Of a stretch of 64,000 bases of DNA, positions 46,406-54,442 are shown piece after piece (positions within the stretch are counted from its first letter, which is position 1; each line of letters begins with the position of its first letter). The translations under genes and the position numbers were made by a program. The notes below the pieces were generated by a model. The model searched no databases, was not told the DNA's origin, and saw only the letters and a program-made list of their open reading frames with translations. The stretch spans positions 3,277,839-3,341,838 of the forward strand of contig NZ_FWEX01000006.1 in NCBI RefSeq assembly GCF_900170025.1, written 5' to 3'. The DNA comes from Nitrospira sp. ND1 (GTDB taxonomy: Bacteria > Nitrospirota > Nitrospiria > Nitrospirales > Nitrospiraceae).

Positions 46406-46726
46406 ATGTTTCGTCATTTCGCCCAGAAAAAATCCAGCTCGGTTGTCGCGCTTCTCCTCGCGTGTATGCTGCTCACGATGGCGCCGTTTGCCGCGGCGTT
46501 GGAGATCCATCACGAGCTGGCGGCGGCGGACCACGACGGGCATGAGCATTCCGATACCGACCTCTGCCAGTGGGTGCAATATCACACGGGCCATTCCCTC
46601 GCCGGCGACGTGCCGGCCCCCTGTGCATTTCTAGCCGATGCGCCGCCGCAGTCGGTGCGCGCCCCGATTCTCATTTCTCAATCGCTCCCTGCATCCCGCG
46701 CCTCCCGGGCGCCGCCTCTGACCTAA
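46406..46726 (+). CDS. Small exported histidine-rich protein, DUF2946-like
   Basis: 106 residues from ATG 46406. The open frame reaches back to 46319, but MFRHFAQKKSSSVVALLLAC is a textbook signal-peptide start and the extension is not conserved in character. After the probable cleavage (AAALEIHHEL) comes a His/Asp-rich segment, EIHHELAAADHDGHEHSDTD, and a Cys-His stretch CQWVQYHTGHSL. This looks like a periplasmic or membrane-associated metal-binding peptide; DUF2946-type proteins of this kind often precede TonB-dependent receptors for metals. The receptor gene follows 103 bp downstream. Function is inferred from composition and neighbour only. Confidence 0.55.
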   Translation: MFRHFAQKKSSSVVALLLACMLLTMAPFAAALEIHHELAAADHDGHEHSDTDLCQWVQYHTGHSLAGDVPAPCAFLADAPPQSVRAPILISQSLPASRASRAPPLT

Positions 46727-46829
46727 CCTCAACGCCATCGCTACGTTCATTTTGGCTTTCATCGCTTCGTCTGAGCCACGGTTTTGTGTCGGGCTCTGAC
46801 CTGTGCGGGATTATTTGGGGGAGGTTCGC

Positions 46830-49268
46830 ATGCTGTCGTCGGTCAGAGGTGTGTTTCATGTGTGTCTTGGAATGGTGTTGATAGCCCTCGCGCTCGGTGT
46901 TTTGCCGGTGTTCGCGCAGGAGCCGGCGGTTGCCAAAGGTCGAACGATTACCGGGACGGTGCAAAACCAGGATCTTCGGCGGGTGCCTCAGGCATCGGTG
47001 GAGGTGAAGGACCAGGAAGGGACGGTCGTGGGCGCGGCGGTCGCGAACGAGGCCGGGGAATTCTCCGTCGATCTGCCGTCCGAGGGAACCTATTCCGTGA
47101 GCGCGGTGCAGGATACCTATCGCAGTGAATATGCCATCATGAAGGTCGGGGCCGAGCCGGCCGCTCCGGTGACCTTGACCCTCTCGAAGACACAGGAGAT
47201 CGCGCTTGAAGTCGTGTCTCCGTTGGCGCCCATTCAATACAAAGCCTCCAGCGAAACCTATGCGCTCAGCCGTAAGGAGATCGAGGCCCTGCCGCGCGGG
47301 AATAACAATGAACTCCACGATGTGCTCCTCACGATTCCGAGCGCGGTCTACGGGTCGCTCAAGCAAGTGCACATCCGTCAGGACCATGCCAATCTGCAAC
47401 TCCGCATCGACGGCGTACCGATTCCGGATACCGTCTCCTCGACCTTCTCCGATGTGATCAGCCCCAGGGCTTGGGAGCGGGCGGACATCATCCTGGGCGG
47501 CATGGAAGCGCAATACGGGAACAAAGCGGCGGCGGTGCTGGACATCACGACGAAGAGCGGCACGAAGCCGTCCTTCGGGTCGGTGCAGATGATGGGCGGC
47601 TCGAACAAGACCATCAATCCGTCCTTCGAGTACGGCGGCACGATCGGCGAAAAGTTCCGGTTCTATATTTTGAACAGCCACACGGCGACGAATCGGGGCA
47701 TTGAGCCGCCGACGTTGGGCCGATCTGTTTATCACGGGCAGAGCGAGCGCAATCAAACCTTCATCCGCGGCGACTATCAACACGACAACAGAAACAACTT
47801 TACCTGGTTGTTCCTGAATTCGGTGGCCAAGTATCAGATCCCCACGTCACCTGGCGGCGAACTGGATCCGAGCGGGCAGATGTTGCCGCTGTTGCAAGGG
47901 AGTCGGCCGGGGTTCTCACCCGTGGCCTCGCAGGCAATCGACGAATTCCAGAAGGAGAACAACCAATACGGTCACATGGTCTGGCGGCATGACGTGAATG
48001 CCAACAATTTCTTCAGCCTGTCGGGCTACATGCGACATACGCGTGCCACGTTCAAGACCGATCCGCTGAACCTGTTGGCCTACACGGCCGATCCGGCCGA
48101 GCCCTTCTCAGCCGCCGATCAGGATCGCAATGCCTATTCCACCGGCGTGCGATTCGACTATACCTACGTACACAGCAAGCAACACCTCATCAAAGCCGGG
48201 TTTCAGCTCGACCGGACGCAGTCGGTGAACAAGACCCGGCTGTTCACGTTTGCCGACGACGGGGGGGGCAATCCGACCGGCGATCTGCTGAGTCTCAATG
48301 CCGACAACCGCCAGATCGGGTATCGGCAGGAGTTCTGGATTCAGGATCAGTGGAGCCCCAACGACCAGTGGACGTTCAACCTTGGCCTGCGCGGCGATAT
48401 CGTGCAATATCAGCGCAACGAGGGCCAGGTCAGCCCGCGCATCGGTGTGAGTTATAAGTACAATCCGTCGAACGTATTCCACGTGTTCTACGGCCGCATG
48501 TTCACGCCGCCGAATCTGGAAGCCATTTCTTTTGCCAAGCTCAATACGCTCGGGACCAGGGCGCAGCCGGAAGATCTCACCAACAATACGGTGCGGGCCG
48601 AACGGGCGCACTACTTCGAGATCGGTAGTTACCATGCGTTGAACCGGTATGCCACGTTGCAATTTACCGGCTGGTACAAGCTCAGCAATTTCCTATCCGA
48701 TGCGGGACAGTTCGGTACCACGCCGCTGCTGAACTATTTTGCGTTCGAGCGTGGCTGGCAGCGGGGAATCGACGGGGCCTTGAAACTGCAACTTACCGAG
48801 AATCTCACGGCGCGGGGCAATGTGGCCTGGGGTCAGTGTAAGGGGTACGGATTGCAGTCCGGTCATTTCCTCCTGGAGGCCAAGGAAATCGCGGACATCA
48901 ATTCGCAGGGCGGGGTCTTCTGCGATCACATGCAGACCCTGACGAGTTCGGCGATCGTGAGTTACCGGCTGCTTGAGCGCACGACGTTTACGGGGCAGAT
49001 GTTGTTTGCCTCAGGACTGCGCACGTCGGAGAACGAGGACGCCAAGACGAATTCCAGCCACAGCCCGTCCTATACGATCTACAATCTTTCGATTGCGCAC
49101 GTGTTTCCGTTACCATGGGAAGGGCAGAAATTCCTCCTCGGCTTCGATATCGTCAATCTGTTGGATCAACGGTATTTCATCAATCAGGGAGAGGGGAGTA
49201 TCGGGTTGGGCGTGTCGCATGCAGGGATGCCGAGGTCGTTCTTTTTCCGCGGCCAATGGTTCTTCTAG
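46830..49268 (+). CDS. TonB-dependent outer-membrane receptor with N-terminal carboxypeptidase-regulatory-like domain
   Basis: 812 residues from ATG 46830 (GGGGAGG 6 nt upstream). Signal peptide about 1-29 (LGMVLIALALGVLPVFAQ). Residues about 35-115 form a CarboxypepD_reg-like beta-sandwich (TITGTVQNQDLRRVPQASVE, NEAGEFSVDLPSEGTYSV). The plug domain follows (about 130-250: LPRGNNNELHDVLLTIPSAV, QLRIDGVPIPDTVSSTF, GMEAQYGNKAAAVLDITTKS), then a 22-strand-type barrel that ends in an aromatic residue (FFFRGQWFF), as required for barrel insertion. No classical TonB box is obvious. Ligand unknown; the His-rich neighbour suggests a metal or metal complex. The stop lies inside the left arm of the repeat at 49265. 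Confidence 0.9.
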   Translation: MLSSVRGVFHVCLGMVLIALALGVLPVFAQEPAVAKGRTITGTVQNQDLRRVPQASVEVKDQEGTVVGAAVANEAGEFSVDLPSEGTYSVSAVQDTYRSEYAIMKVGAEPAAPVTLTLSKTQEIALEVVSPLAPIQYKASSETYALSRKEIEALPRGNNNELHDVLLTIPSAVYGSLKQVHIRQDHANLQLRIDGVPIPDTVSSTFSDVISPRAWERADIILGGMEAQYGNKAAAVLDITTKSGTKPSFGSVQMMGGSNKTINPSFEYGGTIGEKFRFYILNSHTATNRGIEPPTLGRSVYHGQSERNQTFIRGDYQHDNRNNFTWLFLNSVAKYQIPTSPGGELDPSGQMLPLLQGSRPGFSPVASQAIDEFQKENNQYGHMVWRHDVNANNFFSLSGYMRHTRATFKTDPLNLLAYTADPAEPFSAADQDRNAYSTGVRFDYTYVHSKQHLIKAGFQLDRTQSVNKTRLFTFADDGGGNPTGDLLSLNADNRQIGYRQEFWIQDQWSPNDQWTFNLGLRGDIVQYQRNEGQVSPRIGVSYKYNPSNVFHVFYGRMFTPPNLEAISFAKLNTLGTRAQPEDLTNNTVRAERAHYFEIGSYHALNRYATLQFTGWYKLSNFLSDAGQFGTTPLLNYFAFERGWQRGIDGALKLQLTENLTARGNVAWGQCKGYGLQSGHFLLEAKEIADINSQGGVFCDHMQTLTSSAIVSYRLLERTTFTGQMLFASGLRTSENEDAKTNSSHSPSYTIYNLSIAHVFPLPWEGQKFLLGFDIVNLLDQRYFINQGEGSIGLGVSHAGMPRSFFFRGQWFF

Positions 49269-49476
49269 CCCACATGCGTCATGAACGCTTCTACTGCAAT
49301 CGCCCATCTCGCGGCTACGATGAACCCGGCCATTCCTGTAGAATGGCCGGGCGAGCAGGCTCGCGACTCAGTCAGTCAACGTACGTCAGTACGCCTCCTT
49401 CCTTCGCCGCTCCGCGTGCTCGTCTCGCTCGCGGCTGCGCGATTTCGTGACGAAGCGTCATGACTATGTGGGCTAG
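49265..49476. repeat. MITE-like element, copy 2, with about 26-bp terminal inverted repeats
   Basis: The left arm (49265-49292) starts CTAGCCCACATG and the right arm (49451-49476) ends CTATGTGGGCTAG; the arms match for about 22 of 26 positions when one is inverted. The left arm contains the TAG stop of the receptor gene. Subterminal CTTCTACTGCAATCGCC (49288-49304) is shared with copy 1 at 44463. Non-autonomous: about 212 bp and no open frame of note. Confidence 0.7.
49325..49351. terminator. Strong hairpin within the repeat, 57 bp after the receptor stop
   Basis: CCCGGCCATTC (49325-49335) and GAATGGCCGGG (49341-49351) pair perfectly, 11 bp with a 5-nt loop. It lacks a T-run but is the obvious place for the receptor transcript to end. 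Confidence 0.5.
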
Positions 49477-49569
49477 ACGACGCGCACGAGGCAGACACCA
49501 GACAGGATCCTCCTTCCTGGATGACCTGTTTTTTGAGCCGCATCACTTAGTAACGATTCGGGGAGTGTT

Positions 49570-50037
49570 ATGACGAACATTATCGATGTAGTAGGTTGCG
49601 TGATGGGACGTATAGTCGGGATCGGTGTATTGTGTCTGTGCCTATCGCCGGTTGGGGTGTTGGCCGTGACGGGAGATGAGGCGACGCATGAGGCGGATCA
49701 TGCGTTGGATGCGGACATCATCGAGTTGCCTGAAGTGCATGTGCACGGCCTGCCCTTGAACAAGGATCAGCAGGTGGGGCCGGTGCCGAAAGCGACGCCA
49801 TGGCCGGCCATACCCTCCTCGCTGGACGGCAAGCCGCTCGATGATTGGATGAAGGCCCGCCTGCTTGTGTCAAAAGAGGCGCTGGTGACGGTGGTGGTGT
49901 TGGAGCCGGCGAAACACCGGGAGCTGACCGTCGCCGGCATCATCGCCTTGAACAAATGGACCTTCGCCCCGCAACTCAAAGGCGACGACCCCGTCGACGG
50001 CGAACTGACCGTACGGATTCACTTCCGATCGCAGTAG
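49570..50037 (+). CDS. TonB C-terminal-like exported protein
   Basis: 155 residues. A hydrophobic N-terminal segment (about 10-33, GRIVGIGVLCLCLSPVGVLA) is a signal or anchor; the middle is acidic and His-containing (DEATHEADHALDADIIELPE). Residues about 75-155 look like the TonB/TolA C-terminal fold: VTVVVLEPAKHRELTVAGII followed by ALNKWTFAPQLKGDDPVDG and ELTVRIHF, matching the 'W.f.Pa...g.pv...v.v.i.F' ending of energy transducers. It lacks the long Pro-rich spacer of true TonB, and no exbB/exbD is nearby. It may be a minimal partner of the receptor encoded upstream, across the 212-bp repeat. Confidence 0.6.
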   Translation: MTNIIDVVGCVMGRIVGIGVLCLCLSPVGVLAVTGDEATHEADHALDADIIELPEVHVHGLPLNKDQQVGPVPKATPWPAIPSSLDGKPLDDWMKARLLVSKEALVTVVVLEPAKHRELTVAGIIALNKWTFAPQLKGDDPVDGELTVRIHFRSQ

Positions 50038-50087
50038 ATACGTATCGACAAGCGAGCCGGAAAGATTCCTTGCGGGACGAGCATCCG

Positions 50088-51575
50088 TTACTTCGGTCGG
50101 CGGCCTCCGTAGGGTTCGAACCCTTTTGGTATGGGATGGTGGAACGGTGTCGAACCAAAATTGCCGGTCCACGTGTCCGTCTTCGTGTAATCCCCACCAG
50201 GAGAGCCGACCTCTACTGCGACGACATACTGGCGGTCCGTGACAATCGGAAGGATTGCATTGCCACTGTCGGGTGAGCCTCCAACCCATACGCCATTGTG
50301 TCGAACATAGAGATGGCCTCGCGTCAAGTCCATGGCGAGTCCGATGACATCTTTGTCGCGCAGCCCGCCCACATTCCGAAGATACCGATTCACTCCGTAT
50401 GCCAATTGCCCGCCATGTGAAGTCAGTCCGCCAAATTCGTTGGCCGTCGATCGAATACCGACGTTGGTCCACGAGTTGGGGACCTCGTTGTCGGCCCCGG
50501 CATGGACGATGAATTCGGCGTACCATCTCCCCTTGCTATGCGGCATCGTGGCGATGCTTTCCGTCGAAGCGCCGCCCATGCCATATCCGACCGTCAGGCG
50601 ATCCGGGGAAATCATCTTCCGTCCGCGGAATCGTGCCGAGGATTCGCTGTCCGACTTGAACACGACCGGTTGCGTGATAGGCGCCTCAACTGGAGCCGGA
50701 AACTCCAGCGTGGTCTTTCCGTCGATCACCATCGAATTGCCTGTGTAGATGCTCTGGACGGTCACAGGCTCCACTCCGACCATCGAGCGCACATAGGCCT
50801 TAAAGTCGAGTAGTCCATCTCGTGATGTCACCAGAGTCCGAGGAAACATCTCTTCCCATTGGCCATCCTCAGCAGATGCGAGATTGATGGGAACGCTGTT
50901 GTCCAGTCCTCGAATGGTTTGACGGTAGTAGCCGCGGAGAATGACTGACCCTATCCGTGCACCAGGTGCAGCGGAGACTCTCCAGTCGACCGGGTAATAC
51001 GACATAAGAAAGAGCGTGATCGGTTCGCGGGTGCTCTCTACCTTCAGGTGAATGATGCCCTGGGGAGTCTCGATAGGATGGGAGGTAGGGCGAACGGCCG
51101 TTCCGTCGTAAACCGCCACAGCATGAAGCGTGTGAACCTGCATCTTGTCGAGCGCTGTGGAGGGCACGGTTTGCGGCATGCGGGGCTGCTTGCCCGCTTC
51201 AAGAATCTGACGCAGCACCTGCGCGAGCGGTAGGGTCGCGCCATTGTGGAACTGAACAACACTGCGTCCGAGAACGGGCTGCGTAGCCGGGTGAAGAATG
51301 GCTTCGCAGACGACGGAGTCTCTGGTCCCCCGTACAGAAATCTGCGCATCATCCGAATCCGTCCGGGTTGCCTCCAGATCCATGGCGGTGATACCGGGGC
51401 CGATCCGGATCTGTCCGACGCACTCAGATCGTTTCTCGCCAGCCCCTCTGGCTAACTCATAATGCTGAGCGGCTTGGGTCTGGCCCGAGGCATGAACAAA
51501 GCGCACGGCGTAGCCGGCGAACTGTGCCGGCAATACCAGTGTAACGGCAAGTGCGAAGGCATTTCGCATCATCAT
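50088..51575 (-). CDS. Exported SPRY-domain protein of unknown function
   Basis: 495 residues from ATG 51575, which has GAGG 8 nt upstream; the frame open to 51686 is longer but starts without a ribosome site. A signal peptide (NAFALAVTLVLPAQFAGYAV) is followed by an unrecognised N-terminal half with two probable disulfide Cys (ECVGQIRIG, VVCEAILH) and strands. The C-terminal about 140 residues resemble a SPRY/B30.2 beta-sandwich: KGRWYAEFIVHAG, SWTNVGIRSTANEFG, GQLAYGVNRYLRNVGGL, DVIGLAMDLTRGHLYVRHNG and TGNFGSTPFHHPIPKGFEPY, in the right order for the family. SPRY domains bind proteins or peptides and are unusual as secreted bacterial modules. Confidence 0.65.
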   Translation of the reverse strand: MMMRNAFALAVTLVLPAQFAGYAVRFVHASGQTQAAQHYELARGAGEKRSECVGQIRIGPGITAMDLEATRTDSDDAQISVRGTRDSVVCEAILHPATQPVLGRSVVQFHNGATLPLAQVLRQILEAGKQPRMPQTVPSTALDKMQVHTLHAVAVYDGTAVRPTSHPIETPQGIIHLKVESTREPITLFLMSYYPVDWRVSAAPGARIGSVILRGYYRQTIRGLDNSVPINLASAEDGQWEEMFPRTLVTSRDGLLDFKAYVRSMVGVEPVTVQSIYTGNSMVIDGKTTLEFPAPVEAPITQPVVFKSDSESSARFRGRKMISPDRLTVGYGMGGASTESIATMPHSKGRWYAEFIVHAGADNEVPNSWTNVGIRSTANEFGGLTSHGGQLAYGVNRYLRNVGGLRDKDVIGLAMDLTRGHLYVRHNGVWVGGSPDSGNAILPIVTDRQYVVAVEVGSPGGDYTKTDTWTGNFGSTPFHHPIPKGFEPYGGRRPK

Positions 51576-51810
51576 GGGGTTTGCCTCAATAGTGCAGGAA
51601 GGGTTGTACTCATGCTGAATGAGATAGCACGAACCGTATTCTCCACCAATCAGGAACCGGCTTTTTGTCGGGGGCCGGGGAGTCACCGAACGGCGGGTTT
51701 GGTGAGGGCGTTGTTCACCCAGTTGTTCCCGGCATGGACGTCGATATCACCCACGGGTTTGGGTTTGTCGAGAACCGGGTCGGGGGCAAGTCCGGCATCA
51801 TCACGGTCCC

Positions 51811-52543
51811 TTAGAATGGAGTTCCGGTGACCGGTGCGGGCTCCTGTACCGTCCGGCATTGCAGGCCTATCCCGATCAACGATCGAGGGTGCGTCCCGGC
51901 CCCGAAATGCAGATGACGGCGGTCGCAATCTGGCCCTCCTTCGGGCAGGGGGCCCAGCGCTTCCAATTGTCATGGCAGTTGGGCCGCTCATCTTTCGGTC
52001 CCGGCGGATGGCGTTCACCCTTCTTCCCAGGCGCATCGCGGTCGAGCGTCTGCAGCGTTCCAAAGTCTGACAGGGTTCGTCCGCGGATCTGGAATCCCTT
52101 CACCCGATCATTCTGATCGTTCATGCAGACACGATCCCCGTCACAAACGACCGCTTGCCCTAATGGGGATTGCCATATGCCGCCGTCAGTTCTGCGCTGC
52201 TGGGACTCCCGTCACAGAGCTCTTTGGTCAGGTCCTGTTGTGCACTCCAGTCGTTGATGTTTTCGCTCATCACCTTCACAAAGCAGGGATGATCTCGTTG
52301 CTCCTCCGATGCGATTCCAAACACGGCATAGTCGTTATTTCCGCTCGCGTCCGGTACGCCGACCTCAAAGGCCGTTCCTTGGAACCCGGATACGTGCTCG
52401 AAAGAAACAGCCGCGCCGGTGAACCGCGCATTCTTGGTAAATCGCTCTGCAAAGGCGAGGGTCGTAGTCAGAATGAGCGCCAGAACCACCAGCCCACAAC
52501 AACGCGTGCAGTTCGGTAGGAGAGTCGTCGAGTGTCGTCCCAT
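51811..52543 (-). pseudogene. Exported-protein gene broken by two single-base frameshifts
   Basis: Coding character runs through all three - strand frames in succession. Frame A (ATG 52543, with GGGAAAGGGACAGG upstream) gives a signal peptide (CGLVVLALILTTTLAFAERF) and FTKNARFTGAAVSFEHVSGF to ELTAAYGNPH, then a stop at 52160. Frame B continues directly with LGQAVVCDGDRVCMNDQNDR, VKGFQIRGRTLSDFGTLQTL and CHDNWKRWAPCPKEGQIATA. Frame C completes it with HLHFGAGTHPRSLIGIGLQC and ends VTGTPF at TAA 51811-51813. Adding one base near 52162 and one near 51914 makes a single 244-residue frame with an exact codon count. Cysteines and overall shape suggest a small secreted protein; function unknown. Genuine decay or sequencing error cannot be told apart here. 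A short protein-like frame downstream (51683-51859) is unassigned. Confidence 0.7.
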
Positions 52544-52709
52544 GACCCTGTCCCTTTCCCGCCCGGGGTACGATGCCTGTGCCATGTCCAGCTTGCCTCG
52601 ATTGAACTCATCGAGCACCGGTCGTGTCATCGCCACACACCGCCGTGCTTCTCCCCCAGGACGCAACGTATGTTCACACCATACGACGATGGAAGAACCA
52701 CTGAATCAA

Positions 52710-53702
52710 TTAATCGATCTTGGTATCGTTCGATTTCAAACACCCGGGCTTGGACTCGCAGAGGCGAGGGTATACCTTCACGTACTCCGACTTCACCGTG
52801 CCGATGGTACGCCAGGCATCGTCCGTTCCTAAGGTCTGGAGGCCGATCTTCACATAGGCCAGGAGGTTGTCACTGAAAGGTTCAAGATCCACCGACCAAC
52901 TATGGTGGCGATTATCCGGAGCGCAGACCGTCCCACCGAATTTTTCCGCAAGTTGAGTGTCGTCCACCCTGAAATATTGAATGCGCATGCGGGCGCAGGC
53001 CGACGCGGCATTGTTGATATGAAGGGTGCCGTTCAAGCGAGGATTGACTTGAGCACCGCTTCTGGTCCACGTCACCTCACCGGACCCGGTCGGTGCTCCC
53101 AACGCGAAGGCCTCGCTTCCGAAATCAAATCCATCTTCCGTGATTTTGACTTTGTGGTGTATCGGACTGAGGGGCTGACTCTGCGAGCCGACGATGGTCC
53201 AGTCCTTGGTGGCCGTGAGTTTCTCGATCGCGACGCGGACCTTGTCCGTTTTGCTGCTCCGGTACTCGTTCAGCGACACCTCCCATCGATGATGGGTGTC
53301 GTCCGGCGCACAGACCTGTCCCCCGTACTCGGTGTGCCACAACCGCTCGCCGACGTAGTAGTCGATCCGCATGCGGGCACAGAGATCCCGGACGTCGTCG
53401 AGATGCAAGTGCCCGAACAGGGCCGCACGCACCTGACCGTCTTCCAGATACCAGCCGAGCCAGCCGTAGCTGGTTGGGGCTCCGGCGACAAAGGTTTCTC
53501 CTCCGAAATCGAATCCCGACTCGGTAATCTTGATCGGCGACCAGCCGAGCCAGTGGGCATCGGGTTCGTGATCGGCGTGAACAACGGGCACGGACCACCA
53601 TGCGCTCCCACACAGTAGCGCTGCAACGAAGGCTCCGAAGACGATCATCCGCTGTGCGAAACGGTGAGCTGATTGTTCGCTCACAGGAATATGTCCGTTC
53701 AT
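52710..53702 (-). CDS. Exported protein with two tandem copies of an unrecognised domain
   Basis: 330 residues from ATG 53702, with AAAGGAG 5 nt upstream. Signal peptide about 18-43 (QRMIVFGAFVAALLCGSAWW). Two homologous units follow. Unit 1 (about 51-180) has IKITESGFDFGGETFVAGAP, CARMRIDYYVGERLWHTEYG and GGQVCAPDDTHHRWEVSLNE. Unit 2 (about 185-310) has VKITEDGFDFGSEAFALGAP, CARMRIQYFRVDDTQLAEKF and GGTVCAPDNRHHSWSVDLEP. Each unit has two conserved Cys (in CARMRI and VCAPD) and an HH-x-W motif. Strand-rich pattern and disulfides suggest a secreted or surface beta-sandwich; I do not recognise the family. Same strand as the neighbouring exported genes. Confidence 0.7.
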   Translation of the reverse strand: MNGHIPVSEQSAHRFAQRMIVFGAFVAALLCGSAWWSVPVVHADHEPDAHWLGWSPIKITESGFDFGGETFVAGAPTSYGWLGWYLEDGQVRAALFGHLHLDDVRDLCARMRIDYYVGERLWHTEYGGQVCAPDDTHHRWEVSLNEYRSSKTDKVRVAIEKLTATKDWTIVGSQSQPLSPIHHKVKITEDGFDFGSEAFALGAPTGSGEVTWTRSGAQVNPRLNGTLHINNAASACARMRIQYFRVDDTQLAEKFGGTVCAPDNRHHSWSVDLEPFSDNLLAYVKIGLQTLGTDDAWRTIGTVKSEYVKVYPRLCESKPGCLKSNDTKID

Positions 53703-54237
53703 GGAAACTCCTTTCATGGTGTGATGTGTGTGCGAAACACGACGTCCGGCGACGAACCGAGTGAGACAGTGCGTACATATTTTGTTCAGAGCAGGATCGA
53801 TGCCACGTCATACCAGAAATAGAAACAGCTCACCTGAGAGGCCTGTCGCGGCTCGTCGACGGTGCTGTCACAAGTGCACCTGCCTGATCACGTATCGCTT
53901 CAGATACGGCGTAGGAAAAAAAGCGATACAGGCAGATACAGTGTTGCAAGTTGAAACAGACAGCGCCGGACCTCAACGAATCCGGGCGTGGGGCGTCGCG
54001 AAGCAGAAGCCTCTGAAGCGTGGGATCGCACTCATCATGGCACCATGTTCTCTTTCACCGTCTGCGCTGGGGTAGAGCTGGGCTGCCTATTGAAGCGTCG
54101 GATAGCGGTACGACGGCGAGGTGCCTGACAGTGCGTGCCACTGCGTAGGGTTACACGACCACGATGTCAGCCAATGGCAGGGGTACGTGTTCTCAGTGCT
54201 CAGATACGGATTCGATCCGGTGCCCGCCCTTAAATGA
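53703..54237. other. Intergenic region with a possible gene remnant
   Basis: No convincing gene between the tandem-domain gene and tsaC (740 bp in all). A - strand frame of 62 codons (54087-54275) ends with a protein-like tail (CHWLTSWSCNPTQWHALSGT) rich in Trp and Pro, possibly the last part of a decayed exported-protein gene, but it has no ribosome site. Other open frames look like chance. Confidence 0.3.
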
Positions 54238-54257
54238 GAGATGTCCGGGGACATCTC
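54238..54257. promoter_or_regulatory. 20-bp palindrome (operator or stem)
   Basis: GAGATGTCC (54238-54246), two G bases and GGACATCTC (54249-54257) form a perfect palindromic pair of 9-bp arms. Its symmetry and short centre fit a dimeric repressor site as well as a hairpin; no adjacent promoter hexamers are clear. Confidence 0.4.
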
Positions 54258-54442
54258 ACTGAAAGACGGCCACACAAACTAGACTGCAGGAGGGCGGCTT
54301 CGGCGGTTTTTCGGTGAACGAAATACGTTTCCATATCCTCAAGGGCCCTCAGCTCTATGGCCCTGTCGCCTCAAAAGATTCAGGGCGCATCCGCTCATGC
54401 TGGTGTCTTGCCGCGCGGCCGTGCCGTGGAGATACTACAGCC

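Noticed and set aside
53728-54075. 115-codon + strand frame before tsaC
   Set aside because: No signal, no motif; Arg/Cys-rich chance translation of a non-coding stretch.
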